Program-made: the position numbers and the translations under genes | Shown here: piece after piece, positions 8,225 to 18,907 of the stretch | Layout: each line of letters starts with the position of its first letter | How positions within the stretch are numbered: position 1 is the first letter of the stretch | Assembly (NCBI RefSeq): GCF_014217855.1 | Contig: NZ_CP059059.1 | Location: forward strand, 124,001-188,000 | Reading direction: 5' to 3' | DNA from: Synechococcus sp. HK01-R | GTDB lineage: Bacteria > Cyanobacteriota > Cyanobacteriia > PCC-6307 > Cyanobiaceae | Length of the DNA stretch: 64,000 nucleotides | Notes under the pieces: generated by a model | What the model saw: only the letters and a program-made list of their open reading frames with translations | Databases searched by the model: none | Told to the model about the DNA's origin: nothing

Positions 8225-9499
8225 ATGCAAAGCGGCTTGCCATGGGCCAATCGGAGGCGTCGTTCGCGCCTACCGGGCATGGGAAGCCGACGCAGGGACA
8301 CCGAGCGTGTCCTCTGGTGGATCCCCCTGGCCCTTGTCGCCATCGCGGGGGTGTTGATCGCCAGCACCCAGCGTCAGGCCGAATACGCCGACTGGTACCA
8401 ACACTGGATTACAGCGGCCTTCGGGGTCGGGATTGCCCTGCTTCTGGCCCGGTTGAACCTGGAACGGCTCAAACCGCTGTTGATTCCCATCTATGGCCTC
8501 ACGGTGATCAGCCTGATCGCTGTACGCCTGATCGGCACATCCGCTCTCGGAGCCCAGCGCTGGATCAGCATTGCTGGAGTGCACGTGCAGCCGTCGGAAT
8601 TCGCCAAGCTTTCAGCCATTCTTCTGTTGGCTGCGGTGCTTGACCGGCACCCCGTGGAGCGACCGGTTGACCTCCTCCGCCCACTCGGGGTGATCTCCCT
8701 TCCCTGGCTTCTGGTCTTCATCCAGCCCGACCTCGGCACCTCCCTGGTGTTCGGAGCCCTCCTGCTCACGATGCTCTATTGGTCGGGGATGCCGTTTGCA
8801 TGGCTAGTGCTGCTCTTAGCCCCCCTGGGCACGGCACTTTTGGCTGGCCTCCTCCCTTGGGCTCTCACGGCTTGGGTGCCGCTGATGATGCTGGTGGCTT
8901 ACCGGTCCCTCCCGTGGAAGCGACTGGCAGCTGGAGCCGTTCTGGCGATCCAGGGAGCTGTGTCCCTGATCACCCCTTGGCTGTGGATGCATGGGCTCAA
9001 GGACTACCAACGGGATCGCCTCGTGCTGTTTCTAGACCCCAGCAAAGATCCCCTAGGCGGCGGTTACCACCTCCTGCAAAGCACGGTGGGGATCGGATCT
9101 GGAGGGTGGTTCGGCACGGGGCTCCTGCAGGGCCAGCTCACAAAACTTCGCTTCATTCCCGAACAGCACACCGACTTCATCTTCAGCGCTCTTGGTGAGG
9201 AAACGGGCTACGTAGGCACGGTGCTGGTGGTGGTGGGCTTCGCCGTGCTGATGGGGCGCATGCTCCAGGTGGCGAGCCGGTCTCGCACGGACTTCGAATC
9301 GCTGATCGTGATCGGAGTGGCCACCATGCTGATGTTCCAAGTGGTGGTGAACATCTTCATGACCATCGGCCTTGGCCCAGTGACAGGCATCCCCCTGCCG
9401 TTCATGAGTTATGGGAGATCCGCCATGGTTGTGAACTTCATCGCGCTCGGCCTTTGTCTTTCGGTCGCACGCAGGGAACGCAACGCCCAGAACCGGTGA
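8225..9499 (+). CDS. rodA: Rod shape-determining SEDS glycosyltransferase RodA
   Basis: 424 residues with about ten membrane segments. SEDS proteins polymerise lipid II glycan strands with a partner class B PBP. Family motifs are present: WISIAGVHVQPSEFAKL (with the catalytic-region loop), GGGYHLLQSTVGIGSGGWFG, PEQHTDFIFSALGEE, and PLPFMSYGRSAM, which carries a Ser where many RodA proteins have Gly. ATG 8225 is two bases after mrp. The stop codon overlaps the next gene's GTG start (GTGA), so the sensor kinase downstream is likely translationally coupled. Confidence 0.95.
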   Translation: MQSGLPWANRRRRSRLPGMGSRRRDTERVLWWIPLALVAIAGVLIASTQRQAEYADWYQHWITAAFGVGIALLLARLNLERLKPLLIPIYGLTVISLIAVRLIGTSALGAQRWISIAGVHVQPSEFAKLSAILLLAAVLDRHPVERPVDLLRPLGVISLPWLLVFIQPDLGTSLVFGALLLTMLYWSGMPFAWLVLLLAPLGTALLAGLLPWALTAWVPLMMLVAYRSLPWKRLAAGAVLAIQGAVSLITPWLWMHGLKDYQRDRLVLFLDPSKDPLGGGYHLLQSTVGIGSGGWFGTGLLQGQLTKLRFIPEQHTDFIFSALGEETGYVGTVLVVVGFAVLMGRMLQVASRSRTDFESLIVIGVATMLMFQVVVNIFMTIGLGPVTGIPLPFMSYGRSAMVVNFIALGLCLSVARRERNAQNR

Positions 9500-10869
9500 C
9501 CACCTCCCCATCACTGAAGGCCATTCAGGCCTGCATGGCCGAAGGCGTCCCCCCCTCCGGATCTGACGATGCCAGTGCACGCCGTCTCTGGTGGGCCGCG
9601 CTCGACACCCTCCAGGAGCAACTGCAGGAGCAAAGCTCAACCACGGGTGGGCTGTGGCTGGCGGCCCCCCTCCCTGCCCTCTATGACCCCACCCTGCTGA
9701 AGGCGATGCGCGGTTGGGTATGGAGCCCCAATCCCCAGGGTTTACCGCAGCTCGGTCCGGCTGGACCGACAGCAGCGCCCGGTGATCCCTACAAACAGCT
9801 GCCGCTGCACCCAGACGATGGACACGATCCACTGCTCGTCGTCATCCAGCCAACGCTGCAGGTGGCACTGGCCCTGCAAGGCCCGCCGGACCAGAGACAG
9901 CTGCTCATGCGCAGTGACCCAAAGACCCTCGGCGCCATCCTGAGCTTGCTGGAACAACGCCTTCGCGCGGATGCCCCAGATCAGGCCGATGCGCTCCATG
10001 ACGCAATCCGAGCCCTGGGCTCTCTACAGAGCAGTAGTGCCTACAGCGAGCAGTTCTGGCCCGTGGTGGCGGAGCGCCTGGCGCGCATGGCCCCCAGTCT
10101 GACCCTTCAGACCCTGAGGGACGAGCCTGGGCGAGGGGACAGCAACGAGCCGATCGAGGGCGATCAGTACGAGGGCGGAGCCGAAGCGGAACTCTCCTTG
10201 TTGGAAGCGATCACCCATGAAGTCAGAACACCGCTCGCCACAATCCGCACCTTGATCCGATCCCTGCTGCGCCGCCGCGATCTTGCACAGGTGGTCATGG
10301 AACGACTTCAGCAGATCGACAGTGAATGCACCGAGCAGATCGACCGCTTCGGACTGATTTTCCACGCTGCCGAACTGCAGCGACAATCCACTGAGCCAGC
10401 AGAACTGGCCCAGACAGATCTAGGCGCCGTACTCCAGCATCTGGCTCCTGGGTGGCAGATGCTCCTAGAGCGGCGAGGTGTGGCTCTGCAGATTGAGCTC
10501 AGCCCGAATCTCCCAGCGGTGCTCAGTGACCCAAGCCGATTGGAACCGATGCTCGGAGGACTGATCGACCGCAGCAGTCGGGGGTTGCAACAGGGCAGCC
10601 AACTCGTGCTTCAACTGCGCCCTGCCGGAGCCCGACTGAAACTACAGATCCGCGGTTACAACCCCAGTGAGCAGGGGCGAGGCCTTGGAACCGCCGAGCC
10701 CACAGCTGAGCTCGGACCTGTACTCAGCTGGAACCCAGGCACCGGCAGCCTCCAACTGAGTCAGGCGGCTACGCGTCGACTGCTGGCCAGCCTTGGGGGT
10801 CGTCTCGCCCAGCAGCGGGATCGCGGCCTAACGGTGTTCTTCCCCGTTGCAGGGAGGAGCCAATGTTGA
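9496..10869 (+). CDS. Sensor histidine kinase with degenerate ATPase domain
   Basis: 457 residues, no membrane helix. The N-terminal 200 residues read as a GAF- or DICT-like sensory region. A clear HisKA box, ITHEVRTPLATIRTL, places the phospho-acceptor His near residue 241, followed by the long dimerisation helix. The ATP-binding half is weak: where an N box is expected there is MLGGLIDRSSRGL, and no DxGxG or GLGL box is visible. It may be a pseudokinase, or depend on another kinase for phosphorylation. GTG 9496 overlaps the rodA stop codon by four bases. No response regulator lies nearby. Confidence 0.75.
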   Translation: MTTSPSLKAIQACMAEGVPPSGSDDASARRLWWAALDTLQEQLQEQSSTTGGLWLAAPLPALYDPTLLKAMRGWVWSPNPQGLPQLGPAGPTAAPGDPYKQLPLHPDDGHDPLLVVIQPTLQVALALQGPPDQRQLLMRSDPKTLGAILSLLEQRLRADAPDQADALHDAIRALGSLQSSSAYSEQFWPVVAERLARMAPSLTLQTLRDEPGRGDSNEPIEGDQYEGGAEAELSLLEAITHEVRTPLATIRTLIRSLLRRRDLAQVVMERLQQIDSECTEQIDRFGLIFHAAELQRQSTEPAELAQTDLGAVLQHLAPGWQMLLERRGVALQIELSPNLPAVLSDPSRLEPMLGGLIDRSSRGLQQGSQLVLQLRPAGARLKLQIRGYNPSEQGRGLGTAEPTAELGPVLSWNPGTGSLQLSQAATRRLLASLGGRLAQQRDRGLTVFFPVAGRSQC

Positions 10870-10963
10870 CGGGTGTGAAGCTTGCCCACCAGAGGTGAGA
10901 TCAGACCCTAATCACGGTGCTACTTTCCAGCCGTAACGGCATGCCGATTTTTCGAGGACAGCC

Positions 10964-11395
10964 ATGACAGCAACGGCGTTGAACGGTCAGCTCCCCCAGT
11001 TCATCGGCAGCACCGGTGGACTTCTGAACGCCGCAGAGACCGAAGAGAAGTACGCCATCACCTGGACCAGCTCCTCCGCCCAGGCTTTTGAGCTTCCCAC
11101 CGGTGGCGCGGCGATGATGAACCAGGGCGAAAACATCATGTATTTCGCTCGCAAAGAGCAGTGTCTTGCCCTTGGCACCCAGCTGCGCACCAAGTTCAAG
11201 CCCCGGATCGAGGACTACAAGATCTATCGCATCTTCCCCGGTGGTGACACTGAGTTCCTCCATCCCAAGGACGGCGTCTTCCCTGAAAAGGTGAACGATG
11301 GCCGCGCCATGGTGGGCCATAACCCCCGTCGGATCGGTGCCAACCCAGATCCCGCCACCCTGAAGTTCAGCGGTCGCAACACCTTCGACGCCTGA
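10964..11395 (+). CDS. psaD: Photosystem I reaction center subunit II
   Basis: 143 residues, the usual length for cyanobacterial PsaD. PsaD sits on the stromal side of PSI, fastens PsaC and docks ferredoxin. Diagnostic segments are [53 protein letters not shown] and KYKIYR-like [30 protein letters not shown] lies eight bases before ATG 10964. The 94-base leader after the kinase gene presumably holds its promoter; I cannot fix the elements with confidence. Confidence 0.98.
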   Translation: MTATALNGQLPQFIGSTGGLLNAAETEEKYAITWTSSSAQAFELPTGGAAMMNQGENIMYFARKEQCLALGTQLRTKFKPRIEDYKIYRIFPGGDTEFLHPKDGVFPEKVNDGRAMVGHNPRRIGANPDPATLKFSGRNTFDA

Positions 11396-11431
11396 GCCCC
11401 GCGGTCAACGGTCGGCTGCAACAATCCCTTC

Positions 11432-12964
11432 ATGCTCAGCCCTGACCGCGCCGCCTTCTTCGAGGCAGCTGCCACTGGTGCCAGGTTCATTCCTGTTGCA
11501 CAAAGCTGGCCTGCCGACCTGGAGACCCCTCTCACCACCTGGCTGAAAGTGGGGGAGGGGCGTCCTCCTGGTGTTCTTCTTGAGTCAGTCGAGGGCGGTG
11601 AAACCCTTGGCCGGTGGAGCGTGATCGCCTGCGATCCTCTGTGGACCCTCACAGCCCGAGGGCATCAGCTCACCAAGTGTTGGCGCGATGGGAAGGAAGA
11701 GCGCTTTGAGGGCAATCCGTTTGAGCTGCTGCGCAGCAGCTTGGAGGCTTACAAAACCGCTTCGATTCCTGGCTTGCCGCCCCTTGGCCAGCTCTACGGC
11801 ATCTGGGGCTATGAGCTGATCCGCTGGATCGAACCCACGGTCCCGGTTCATCCATCAGCTCTCGATGATCCGCCGGATGGAGTCTGGATGCTGATGGACA
11901 GCATCTTGATCATCGACCAGGCCAAGCGCCTCATCACTGCTGTTGCCTACGGCGATCTGAGCGGAAGCCATGCAAGCGCCGCCAACGCCGACGAAGCCTG
12001 GGAGGATGCCCTCCAGCGCATCCAGCGCCTCGAGGAGCGCATGGCGGCCCCACTGCCCCCGATTCGCCCCTTGCGCTGGCGACCGAGTGAACAGACATCA
12101 CCGCAGACCCGGAGCAATCGCAGCCAGGACAATTTCGAACAGGCCGTCAGCCGCGGCCGCGAGCACATCGCCGCCGGCGACGTCTTCCAGCTGGTGCTGA
12201 GTCAGCGCCTGGAAACGCGTGTACCCCATGAGCCCCTAGCGCTCTACCGGAGCCTGCGGATGGTCAATCCTTCCCCCTACATGGCCTTCTTCGACTTCGG
12301 GGACTGGCAACTGATTGGCTCCAGTCCAGAGGTGATGGTGAAAGCCGAGCCCGTTCCGGAAGGGATCCAAGCCAGCCTGCGGCCCATTGCCGGCACCCGC
12401 CCTCGAGGGCGCAACGAGCAGGAAGATCGCCAAATGGAGGCAGAGCTGCTCGCCGACCCCAAAGAGCGGGCCGAGCACGTGATGCTGGTGGACCTGGGCC
12501 GCAACGATCTGGGCAGGGTTTGTCAGCCCGGCTCAGTGCAGGTGCGCGACCTGATGGTGATCGAGCGCTATTCCCATGTCATGCACATCGTCAGCGAGGT
12601 GGAAGGGCTCCTTGCCTCAGGGAGAGACGTTTGGGATCTGCTGATGGCAGCCTTTCCTGCTGGCACGGTGAGCGGTGCACCCAAGATCCGGGCCATGCAG
12701 CTGATTCATGCCTTGGAGCCTGAGGCACGTGGGCCCTATTCAGGCGTTTATGGCGCAGTCGATCTGGCCGGAGCCCTCAACACCGCCATCACGATTCGCG
12801 CCATGGTGGTTCGCCCGGATCCGGATGGGGGTTGGCGGGTTCAGGTGCAGGCCGGCGCGGGTGTGGTAGCCGATTCCAAACCCGAAGCTGAATACCAGGA
12901 AACTCTCAACAAGGCCCGCGGCATGCTGGCGGCCATCGCTTGCCTCGGGGATCCGCCCCCATGA
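11432..12964 (+). CDS. trpE: Anthranilate synthase component I
   Basis: 510 residues. TrpE converts chorismate to anthranilate with ammonia or glutamine from TrpG. The feedback site LLESVEGGETLGRWS (tryptophan-binding LLES) is present, and the chorismate-binding domain shows PSPYMAFFDFG, GSSPEVMV, RPIAGTRPRG, DLGRNDLGRV, AAFPAGTVSGAPKIRAM and QAGAGVVADS. ATG 11432 gives a full-length enzyme. It overlaps gshA by four bases (ATGA), starting a tightly packed run of four genes. Confidence 0.96.
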   Translation: MLSPDRAAFFEAAATGARFIPVAQSWPADLETPLTTWLKVGEGRPPGVLLESVEGGETLGRWSVIACDPLWTLTARGHQLTKCWRDGKEERFEGNPFELLRSSLEAYKTASIPGLPPLGQLYGIWGYELIRWIEPTVPVHPSALDDPPDGVWMLMDSILIIDQAKRLITAVAYGDLSGSHASAANADEAWEDALQRIQRLEERMAAPLPPIRPLRWRPSEQTSPQTRSNRSQDNFEQAVSRGREHIAAGDVFQLVLSQRLETRVPHEPLALYRSLRMVNPSPYMAFFDFGDWQLIGSSPEVMVKAEPVPEGIQASLRPIAGTRPRGRNEQEDRQMEAELLADPKERAEHVMLVDLGRNDLGRVCQPGSVQVRDLMVIERYSHVMHIVSEVEGLLASGRDVWDLLMAAFPAGTVSGAPKIRAMQLIHALEPEARGPYSGVYGAVDLAGALNTAITIRAMVVRPDPDGGWRVQVQAGAGVVADSKPEAEYQETLNKARGMLAAIACLGDPPP

Positions 12965-14103
12965 GCCATCCCCTACTCCTGAAGGGCTTCGAGGTGGAAC
13001 TGTTCACAGGCCGGCCTGACGGAGAGAACGTCGGGGTCGCCGCACAGGCATGCCGTGAGCTGGAGGGCTTCGTGACCGAGCCTGACCAGCGGAACCTCGA
13101 ATACGTCACGGCACCAGAGGCCGACTACAGCTCCCTGCGGGAAGCCCTGATCAGCCCTCGACGCCGGCTGCGTCAGTGGCTGGCACCTCGCCAGCTCACC
13201 CTGCTTCCCGGAAGCTGCCTGAGCCTGGGAGACCCGAGTCGATTCGAACGTACGAACCCCGACAATCCTTATCACGATCTGATCGAACGCAGCTACGGCA
13301 CCCGAGTGGTGACCGCAAGCATCCATATCAACCTTGGCATCGCCGCCGCCGATGATCTGTTTCGGGCCCTGCGCCTTGTGCGTTGCGAAGCAGCCCTCTG
13401 GCTGGCGCTGAGCGCTAGCTCCCCCTTCCTGGGAGGCGCCGTCACCGGAGCCCATTCCCAACGTTGGCTGCAGTTCCCCCTCACACCACCCCAGGTGCCT
13501 CTGTTCCGTGACCAAACCCACTATGTGCAGTGGATGGAGGAGCAGCTGCAGGCGGGAAGCATGCACAACGTTCGCCATTTGTGGACGTCTGTGCGCCCCA
13601 ACGGTCCACGACGTCCTCATGAACTCAACAGGCTCGAACTGCGCATCTGCGACCTGATCAGCGATCCAGACCTGCTGCTGGCGGTCACCACACTGCTTGA
13701 GCTCCGTGTGATCGCCCTACTGGAAGGAGCGGAAGGGCTGGACCCACTGCAAAGCAGCTCCCTCACGCTGGATCAGCTGGCCGACCTTTGCGATGCCAAT
13801 GAAACTGCTGCAGCCCGATGCAGTCTTGATGCCGAACTACGGCACTGGCAGGACGGCCGCCCGATCAACGGCAAAGACTGGGTGCGTCTCTTGCTGGCAT
13901 CCGTCCAACCCCAAGCCATGAGATTGGGCCTCAGCTCCCGCTTGGCACCAATCGACAAGGTGCTGCAGGACGGCAATCAGGCGATGCGCTGGCTCAAGGC
14001 CCATGCCAGCGGAACCCCCATCCGAGAGGTGATGCGCACCGCCATCGCCGAGATGGCCACCGAAGAGCTCCCCATGAGCAGCGATTCAGGCGTTTTGGGA
14101 TGA
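12961..14103 (+). CDS. gshA: Glutamate--cysteine ligase, cyanobacterial type
   Basis: 380 residues. This enzyme makes gamma-glutamylcysteine, the first step of glutathione synthesis. Starting [21 protein letters not shown], it contains [38 protein letters not shown], and [22 protein letters not shown], the pattern of the cyanobacterial GCS2-like family. ATG 12961 lies inside the trpE stop (ATGA), and its own stop overlaps the ppc start in the same way, so the three genes are probably translationally coupled. Confidence 0.9.
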   Translation: MSHPLLLKGFEVELFTGRPDGENVGVAAQACRELEGFVTEPDQRNLEYVTAPEADYSSLREALISPRRRLRQWLAPRQLTLLPGSCLSLGDPSRFERTNPDNPYHDLIERSYGTRVVTASIHINLGIAAADDLFRALRLVRCEAALWLALSASSPFLGGAVTGAHSQRWLQFPLTPPQVPLFRDQTHYVQWMEEQLQAGSMHNVRHLWTSVRPNGPRRPHELNRLELRICDLISDPDLLLAVTTLLELRVIALLEGAEGLDPLQSSSLTLDQLADLCDANETAAARCSLDAELRHWQDGRPINGKDWVRLLLASVQPQAMRLGLSSRLAPIDKVLQDGNQAMRWLKAHASGTPIREVMRTAIAEMATEELPMSSDSGVLG

Positions 14104-17100
14104 TCATGGCCAGACCCGCAGACGGCCGCCCCCTGATGCCTTCGACCTCCGCCCTCAACACCGAGTGCGACCCCAGCGGTTTGGCATCGCCAGCGCCGGG
14201 CGGAGATCAACTGCTCCAGCAGCGCCTGGAGCTGGTGGAGGACCTCTGGGAAACCGTTCTGCGCAGTGAGTGCCCTCCTGAGCAAGCAGAGCGCTTGCTG
14301 CAGATGAAGCAACTGAGTGCTCCCCTCGCCAACGAACCCCAGAGTTCCGCGAGTGACGCCGTCGTTCAGCTGATCCGCGAGATGGATCTGGTCGAGGCGA
14401 TCGCCGCGGCCCGGGCGTTCTCCCTTTATTTCCAATTGGTGAACATCCTCGAGCAGAGGATTGAGGAAGACAGCTACTTGGCGAGCATCAGTCGCTCCGC
14501 TGATCAGCCCGATCGGATCGATCCTTTTGCGCCGCCCCTAGCGAGCCAAACCGAACCAGCGACCTTCCAGGAACTGTTCGAGCGACTCAGACGCTTGAAC
14601 GTGCCGCCGGCCCAGCTCGAGGCATTGCTTCAAAACCTCGATATCCGCCTGGTCTTCACAGCCCACCCCACGGAGATTGTTCGGCACACCGTGCGCCACA
14701 AGCAGAGGCGGGTGGCAACCCTGCTCCAACAGCTACAGGGCAGTACCGAGGTCAGCAAAGGGGATCAAGCCAGCCTGCGCCAACAGTTGGAAGAGGAGAT
14801 CCGTCTTTGGTGGCGCACCGACGAGCTTCATCAATTCAAGCCGTCGGTGCTCGACGAGGTCGATTACGCCCTGCACTACTTCCAGCAGGTGCTCTTCGAT
14901 GCCATGCCCCAGCTCCGGCGTCGGATCAGCTCGGCTCTCCAACAGAGCTATCCGGATGTTCGCCTCCCCCCCTCAGCCTTCTGCACCTTTGGTTCCTGGG
15001 TGGGCTCCGATCGGGATGGCAATCCCTCGGTGACACCTGAAATCACCTGGCGCACCGCCTGCTATCAGCGCCAGCTGATGCTCGATCGCTACGTCTCAGC
15101 GGTGCAGGACCTGCGCGACCAGCTGAGCATTTCGATGCAGTGGAGTCAGGTGAGCGCACCGCTCCTGGAATCGCTGGAAATGGACCGGTTGCGCTTTCCC
15201 GAGATCTATGAAGAGCGGGCAGCTCGCTACCGCCTGGAGCCTTATCGACTGAAGCTGAGCTACATGCTGGAACGCTTGCGGCTCACACAGCAACGCAACC
15301 AACAGCTCTCGGATGCAGGCTGGCGCACCCCTCCAGAGGGACTGATTCCTTGCCCGACTGGAGCCGCCGCCGGGAACAGCGCCGAAGCGCTGCACTACGA
15401 CTCCGTCGCTGAATTCCGTAGTGATCTCGAGCTGATCCGTAACAGCTTGGTGAGCACCGAGCTGACTTGCGAACCACTGGACACCTTGCTGACCCAGGTG
15501 CACATCTTTGGGTTTTCCCTCGCCAGTCTCGATATTCGCCAAGAGAGCACGCGCCACAGTGATGCCCTCGATGAGCTGACCCGCTATCTGCGACTTCCCA
15601 CCGCCTACGGCGAGATGGATGAAGCGGCCAGGGTTCAATGGCTGCTCTCGGAAATGCAGACACGCCGCCCGCTGATCCCTCCAGCCGTGGAATGGTCTTC
15701 GACCACCGCGGAGACGATCGCGGTGTTCCGGATGCTCCATCGCCTTCAGGAGGAGTTCGGCAGTCGCATCTGCCGCACCTACGTGATCTCCATGAGTCAC
15801 ACCGTCTCCGATCTCCTGGAGGTGCTGCTCTTGGCCAAGGAAGCGGGCCTGGTGGATCCGGCTGCTCATCACGCCGATCTGCTTGTCGTGCCCCTGTTTG
15901 AAACGGTTGAGGACCTGCAGAGGGCGCCGGAAGTGATGGGCCAGATGTTTGAGAATCCGCTCTACAGACAACTGTTGCCCCGGGTTGGCGAACAAGCCCA
16001 GCCCCTCCAGGAGTTGATGCTGGGCTATTCCGACAGCAACAAGGATTCAGGCTTCCTCTCGAGCAACTGGGAAATCCATCAGGCCCAGATCGCCCTCCAA
16101 GATCTGGCCAGCCGCCACGGCGTCGCCCTGCGCCTGTTCCATGGCCGCGGGGGCTCCGTGGGACGAGGAGGTGGGCCTGCTTACCAGGCGATCTTGGCTC
16201 AGCCCAGTGGCACTCTGCAGGGACGCATCAAGATCACGGAGCAGGGAGAGGTCCTGGCCTCGAAATACAGCCTTCCCGAACTGGCGCTCTACAACCTGGA
16301 AACGGTCAGCACGGCTGTGGTTCAGAACAGCCTGGTGACCAATCAACTGGATGCCACCCCCAGCTGGAATGAATTGATGGCGCGGCTGGCCAGCCGGTCC
16401 CGCAGCCACTACCGAGCTCTGGTCCACGACAATCCCGACTTAGTGGCTTTTTTCCAGCAAGTCACGCCGATCGAGGAAATCAGCAAGTTGCAGATCTCCA
16501 GCCGACCGGCAAGGCGCAAGAGCGGTGCGAAGGATCTCTCTAGCCTTCGGGCAATTCCCTGGGTCTTCGGCTGGACGCAAAGTCGCTTCCTCCTACCCAG
16601 CTGGTTTGGCGTTGGCACAGCACTCGCTGAGGAGGTGAGTTCCGATCCTGAACAATTGGAATTGCTGCGCCGGCTGCACCAGCGCTGGCCGTTCTTCCGG
16701 ATGCTGATCTCCAAGGTGGAGATGACGCTCTCCAAGGTTGACCTTGACCTTGCCCACCATTACGTGTCCAGCCTGGGCAGAGCCGACCACCGCGAAGCCT
16801 TTGAACGCATTTACGCCACCATCGCGGCAGAGCACGACCTCACGCGACAGCTCGTGCTCGAAATCACCGGTCAAGATCGGCTCCTGGACGGCGATCCCGC
16901 GCTGCAGCTTTCAGTGGACCTACGCAACCGCACGATCGTGCCCCTCGGATTCCTGCAGGTCGCACTCCTTCGGCGCTTGCGCGATCAGAACCGTCAACCA
17001 CCCATGAGCGAGGCCCCGAACACCGATCCCGATGGCCGCACCTACAGCCGCAGCGAGCTGCTGCGCGGGGCGCTGCTCACCATCAATGGGATCGCTGCAG

Positions 17101-17120
17101 GGATGCGGAACACCGGCTGA
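14100..17120 (+). CDS. ppc: Phosphoenolpyruvate carboxylase
   Basis: 1006 residues, typical of cyanobacterial PEPC. It carboxylates PEP to oxaloacetate with bicarbonate, feeding anaplerosis and aspartate-family synthesis. Catalytic motifs visible are [68 protein letters not shown], and the C-terminal end [10 protein letters not shown] with its conserved terminal glycine. ATG 14100 overlaps the gshA stop; ATG 14106 is possible. The N-terminal 35 residues are variable in this family. Confidence 0.98.
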   Translation: MIMARPADGRPLMPSTSALNTECDPSGLASPAPGGDQLLQQRLELVEDLWETVLRSECPPEQAERLLQMKQLSAPLANEPQSSASDAVVQLIREMDLVEAIAAARAFSLYFQLVNILEQRIEEDSYLASISRSADQPDRIDPFAPPLASQTEPATFQELFERLRRLNVPPAQLEALLQNLDIRLVFTAHPTEIVRHTVRHKQRRVATLLQQLQGSTEVSKGDQASLRQQLEEEIRLWWRTDELHQFKPSVLDEVDYALHYFQQVLFDAMPQLRRRISSALQQSYPDVRLPPSAFCTFGSWVGSDRDGNPSVTPEITWRTACYQRQLMLDRYVSAVQDLRDQLSISMQWSQVSAPLLESLEMDRLRFPEIYEERAARYRLEPYRLKLSYMLERLRLTQQRNQQLSDAGWRTPPEGLIPCPTGAAAGNSAEALHYDSVAEFRSDLELIRNSLVSTELTCEPLDTLLTQVHIFGFSLASLDIRQESTRHSDALDELTRYLRLPTAYGEMDEAARVQWLLSEMQTRRPLIPPAVEWSSTTAETIAVFRMLHRLQEEFGSRICRTYVISMSHTVSDLLEVLLLAKEAGLVDPAAHHADLLVVPLFETVEDLQRAPEVMGQMFENPLYRQLLPRVGEQAQPLQELMLGYSDSNKDSGFLSSNWEIHQAQIALQDLASRHGVALRLFHGRGGSVGRGGGPAYQAILAQPSGTLQGRIKITEQGEVLASKYSLPELALYNLETVSTAVVQNSLVTNQLDATPSWNELMARLASRSRSHYRALVHDNPDLVAFFQQVTPIEEISKLQISSRPARRKSGAKDLSSLRAIPWVFGWTQSRFLLPSWFGVGTALAEEVSSDPEQLELLRRLHQRWPFFRMLISKVEMTLSKVDLDLAHHYVSSLGRADHREAFERIYATIAAEHDLTRQLVLEITGQDRLLDGDPALQLSVDLRNRTIVPLGFLQVALLRRLRDQNRQPPMSEAPNTDPDGRTYSRSELLRGALLTINGIAAGMRNTG

Positions 17121-17582
17121 GTGTCATTCCTTCCCTTCCGACAACAAACGCCGGTCCCCAGCCTTCCCGCCGGTTGTGCCCTCTATCAGGATCTCCCCCC
17201 TTCAGCAGAGGCCATCAATGAGCTGCTCCAAGCCTGCGCTGAACCGTGCCTACCTCCGGAGCGTTGGGGAGCAGCCCTGGAACGGAGTCTTTGGTGCCTG
17301 AGCATCGTTTCAGAGAACGATGGTCAGCTCCTCGGCTTCGTGCGCGCCACCAGCGATCGTGCTCTCAATGCCAATCTATGGACGTTGGCGGTTCGACCTG
17401 GGGCGAATCAGGCCCAGTTGACTGTCGTTTTAGTGCATCGCTCCCTGGCAATCCTCCGTCGAGATCTACCAGGTTGCAGTATTTCAATCGCGGCACCGTC
17501 CTCAGCGCTTGCCGCACTCAAGAATCAAGGGTTTGTGTTGGATCCCGGCGGAATCCGAGCCATGGGACTCAAGCTCCGCTGA
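17121..17582 (+). CDS. GNAT-family N-acetyltransferase
   Basis: 153 residues. The layout SENDGQLLGFVRATSD, WTLAVRPGANQAQLTVVLVHRSLAIL, and a late AALKNQGFVLDP match the GNAT fold (beta-bulge strand, the V/A motif before the acyl-CoA loop, and the C-terminal helix). The acyl-CoA loop lacks the usual Q/RxxGxG/A, so activity is uncertain. GTG 17121 immediately follows the ppc stop codon, so it closes the trpE-gshA-ppc run. Substrate unknown. Confidence 0.7.
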   Translation: MSFLPFRQQTPVPSLPAGCALYQDLPPSAEAINELLQACAEPCLPPERWGAALERSLWCLSIVSENDGQLLGFVRATSDRALNANLWTLAVRPGANQAQLTVVLVHRSLAILRRDLPGCSISIAAPSSALAALKNQGFVLDPGGIRAMGLKLR

Positions 17583-17608
17583 CGAGGCGAAGACCGCAAA
17601 ACTGACCA

Positions 17609-17682
17609 CGAGCATGGAGGGACTCGAACCCCCGACCCTCAGAACCGGAATCTGATGCTCTATCCAACTGAGCTACATGCCC
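17609..17682 (-). tRNA. tRNA-Arg(CCG)
   Basis: Minus-strand cloverleaf of 74 nt starting GGGCATG, D arm GTAGCTCAG, anticodon loop TTCCGGT (anticodon CCG, Arg), T arm GGGGGTTCGAGTCCC, and closing CATGCTC with discriminator G. CCA is not encoded. It lies between the GNAT gene and recF, in the opposite orientation. Confidence 0.95.
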
Positions 17683-17764
17683 ACAACGGCAAACGCCGCT
17701 GCAGGGGGTGGATCCGCAGACCTCCCCGATCCGATTACCTTAGCGACACGTCGCACCCGGACCG

Positions 17765-18877
17765 ATTCGGCTTCACCGGCTCGAACTGCAGGGTTTCCGC
17801 AACTACAGCCATCTGCAGCTGGAGATCGAATCACCCCGCTTGCTCGTCATCGGCAGCAACGGGATCGGAAAATCCAACCTGCTTGAAGCGGTTGAACTAC
17901 TTGGCAGCCTGCGCTCCCATCGCTCCAGCCAGGATCAGGATCTGGTGCAGTGGGATCAACCCAGGGCTCTGCTGCGAGCCATCACGCCAGACCAGGATCA
18001 GCTGGAGCTCGAGCTGCGCCGGCGAGGTGGTCGCCAAGCCCGCCGCAACGGCAAGGTGCTGGAACGTCAACTGGATCTGATCGGCCCCCTGCGCTGCGTC
18101 GGCTTCAGTGCGTTGGATCTCCATCTGGTGCGAGGGGAACCGGCGCTTCGCCGACAGTGGCTCGACAGGGTGGTGCTGCAGCTTGAGCCGATCTACAGCG
18201 AGTTGAACAGTCGCTATGGGCGGCTCCTGCGCCAGCGAGCCCAGCTCTGGCGACAACACCGAGAAGGACCTGCATTCGATCACTTGCTCGATGCCTTCGA
18301 TGAACAGATGGCCCTGGTGAGCACCAGGATTCATCGCCGGCGCCGCCGGGCCCTAAGCCGACTCCAACCTCTAGCCGCTGCCTGGCAGAGACGCCTGAGC
18401 GACAACCACGAAAGCCTTGAGCTGAACTACCGGCCCGGCAGCGTGTTGGAGGGAGAGGAGGCGGAGGAACCCTGGCGGGAAGCGATTCAGCACCAGTTCC
18501 GGATCCAACGGCCAGAGGAAGCACGCCTTGGCTCCTGCAGGGTTGGCCCCCACCGCGACGAAATCGATCTCCTTCTGAACGGCACCTCAGCGCGTCGCTT
18601 CGCCAGCGCTGGGCAGCAGCGCACTCTGGTGCTAGCCCTCAAGCTGGCGGAGCTGCAGCTGGTAGGGGAGCTGTGGGGGGAGCCACCACTCCTGCTGCTG
18701 GATGATGTCTTGGCTGAATTGGATCCTGTACGCCAGCTGGCTCTCCTTGAAGCGGTCGGAACCTCCCACCAGTGTCTGGTGAGCGCCACGCATCTCGATG
18801 CCTTTGAAGGGCAATGGCATCAGCACGCCCAGATCGTCGAGGCCGAATACCTGGCTTCCAACGGGAACCTGAGGTAA
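17765..18877 (+). CDS. recF: DNA replication/repair protein RecF (non-canonical start)
   Basis: About 370 residues if begun at ATT 17765. RecF is an SMC-like ABC ATPase loading RecA at gaps. Motifs: N-terminal [19 protein letters not shown], Walker [14 protein letters not shown], signature [19 protein letters not shown], Walker [13 protein letters not shown], and a closing SATHLDAF. The first ATG/GTG/TTG in frame is TTG 17840, which would delete the conserved first two beta strands but keep Walker A. The in-frame stop TAG lies near 17739. I place the start at ATT 17765 because homology begins there; this is inference. Confidence 0.85.
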   Translation: MRLHRLELQGFRNYSHLQLEIESPRLLVIGSNGIGKSNLLEAVELLGSLRSHRSSQDQDLVQWDQPRALLRAITPDQDQLELELRRRGGRQARRNGKVLERQLDLIGPLRCVGFSALDLHLVRGEPALRRQWLDRVVLQLEPIYSELNSRYGRLLRQRAQLWRQHREGPAFDHLLDAFDEQMALVSTRIHRRRRRALSRLQPLAAAWQRRLSDNHESLELNYRPGSVLEGEEAEEPWREAIQHQFRIQRPEEARLGSCRVGPHRDEIDLLLNGTSARRFASAGQQRTLVLALKLAELQLVGELWGEPPLLLLDDVLAELDPVRQLALLEAVGTSHQCLVSATHLDAFEGQWHQHAQIVEAEYLASNGNLR

Positions 18878-18907
18878 AGTCGAGAGCTGTTTTCTTTTGA
18901 AGCCCTG

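Noticed and set aside
15096-15995. 299-codon minus-strand frame inside ppc
   Set aside because: Mirror of the ppc reading frame; composition is His/Gln/Gly rich with no recognisable family.
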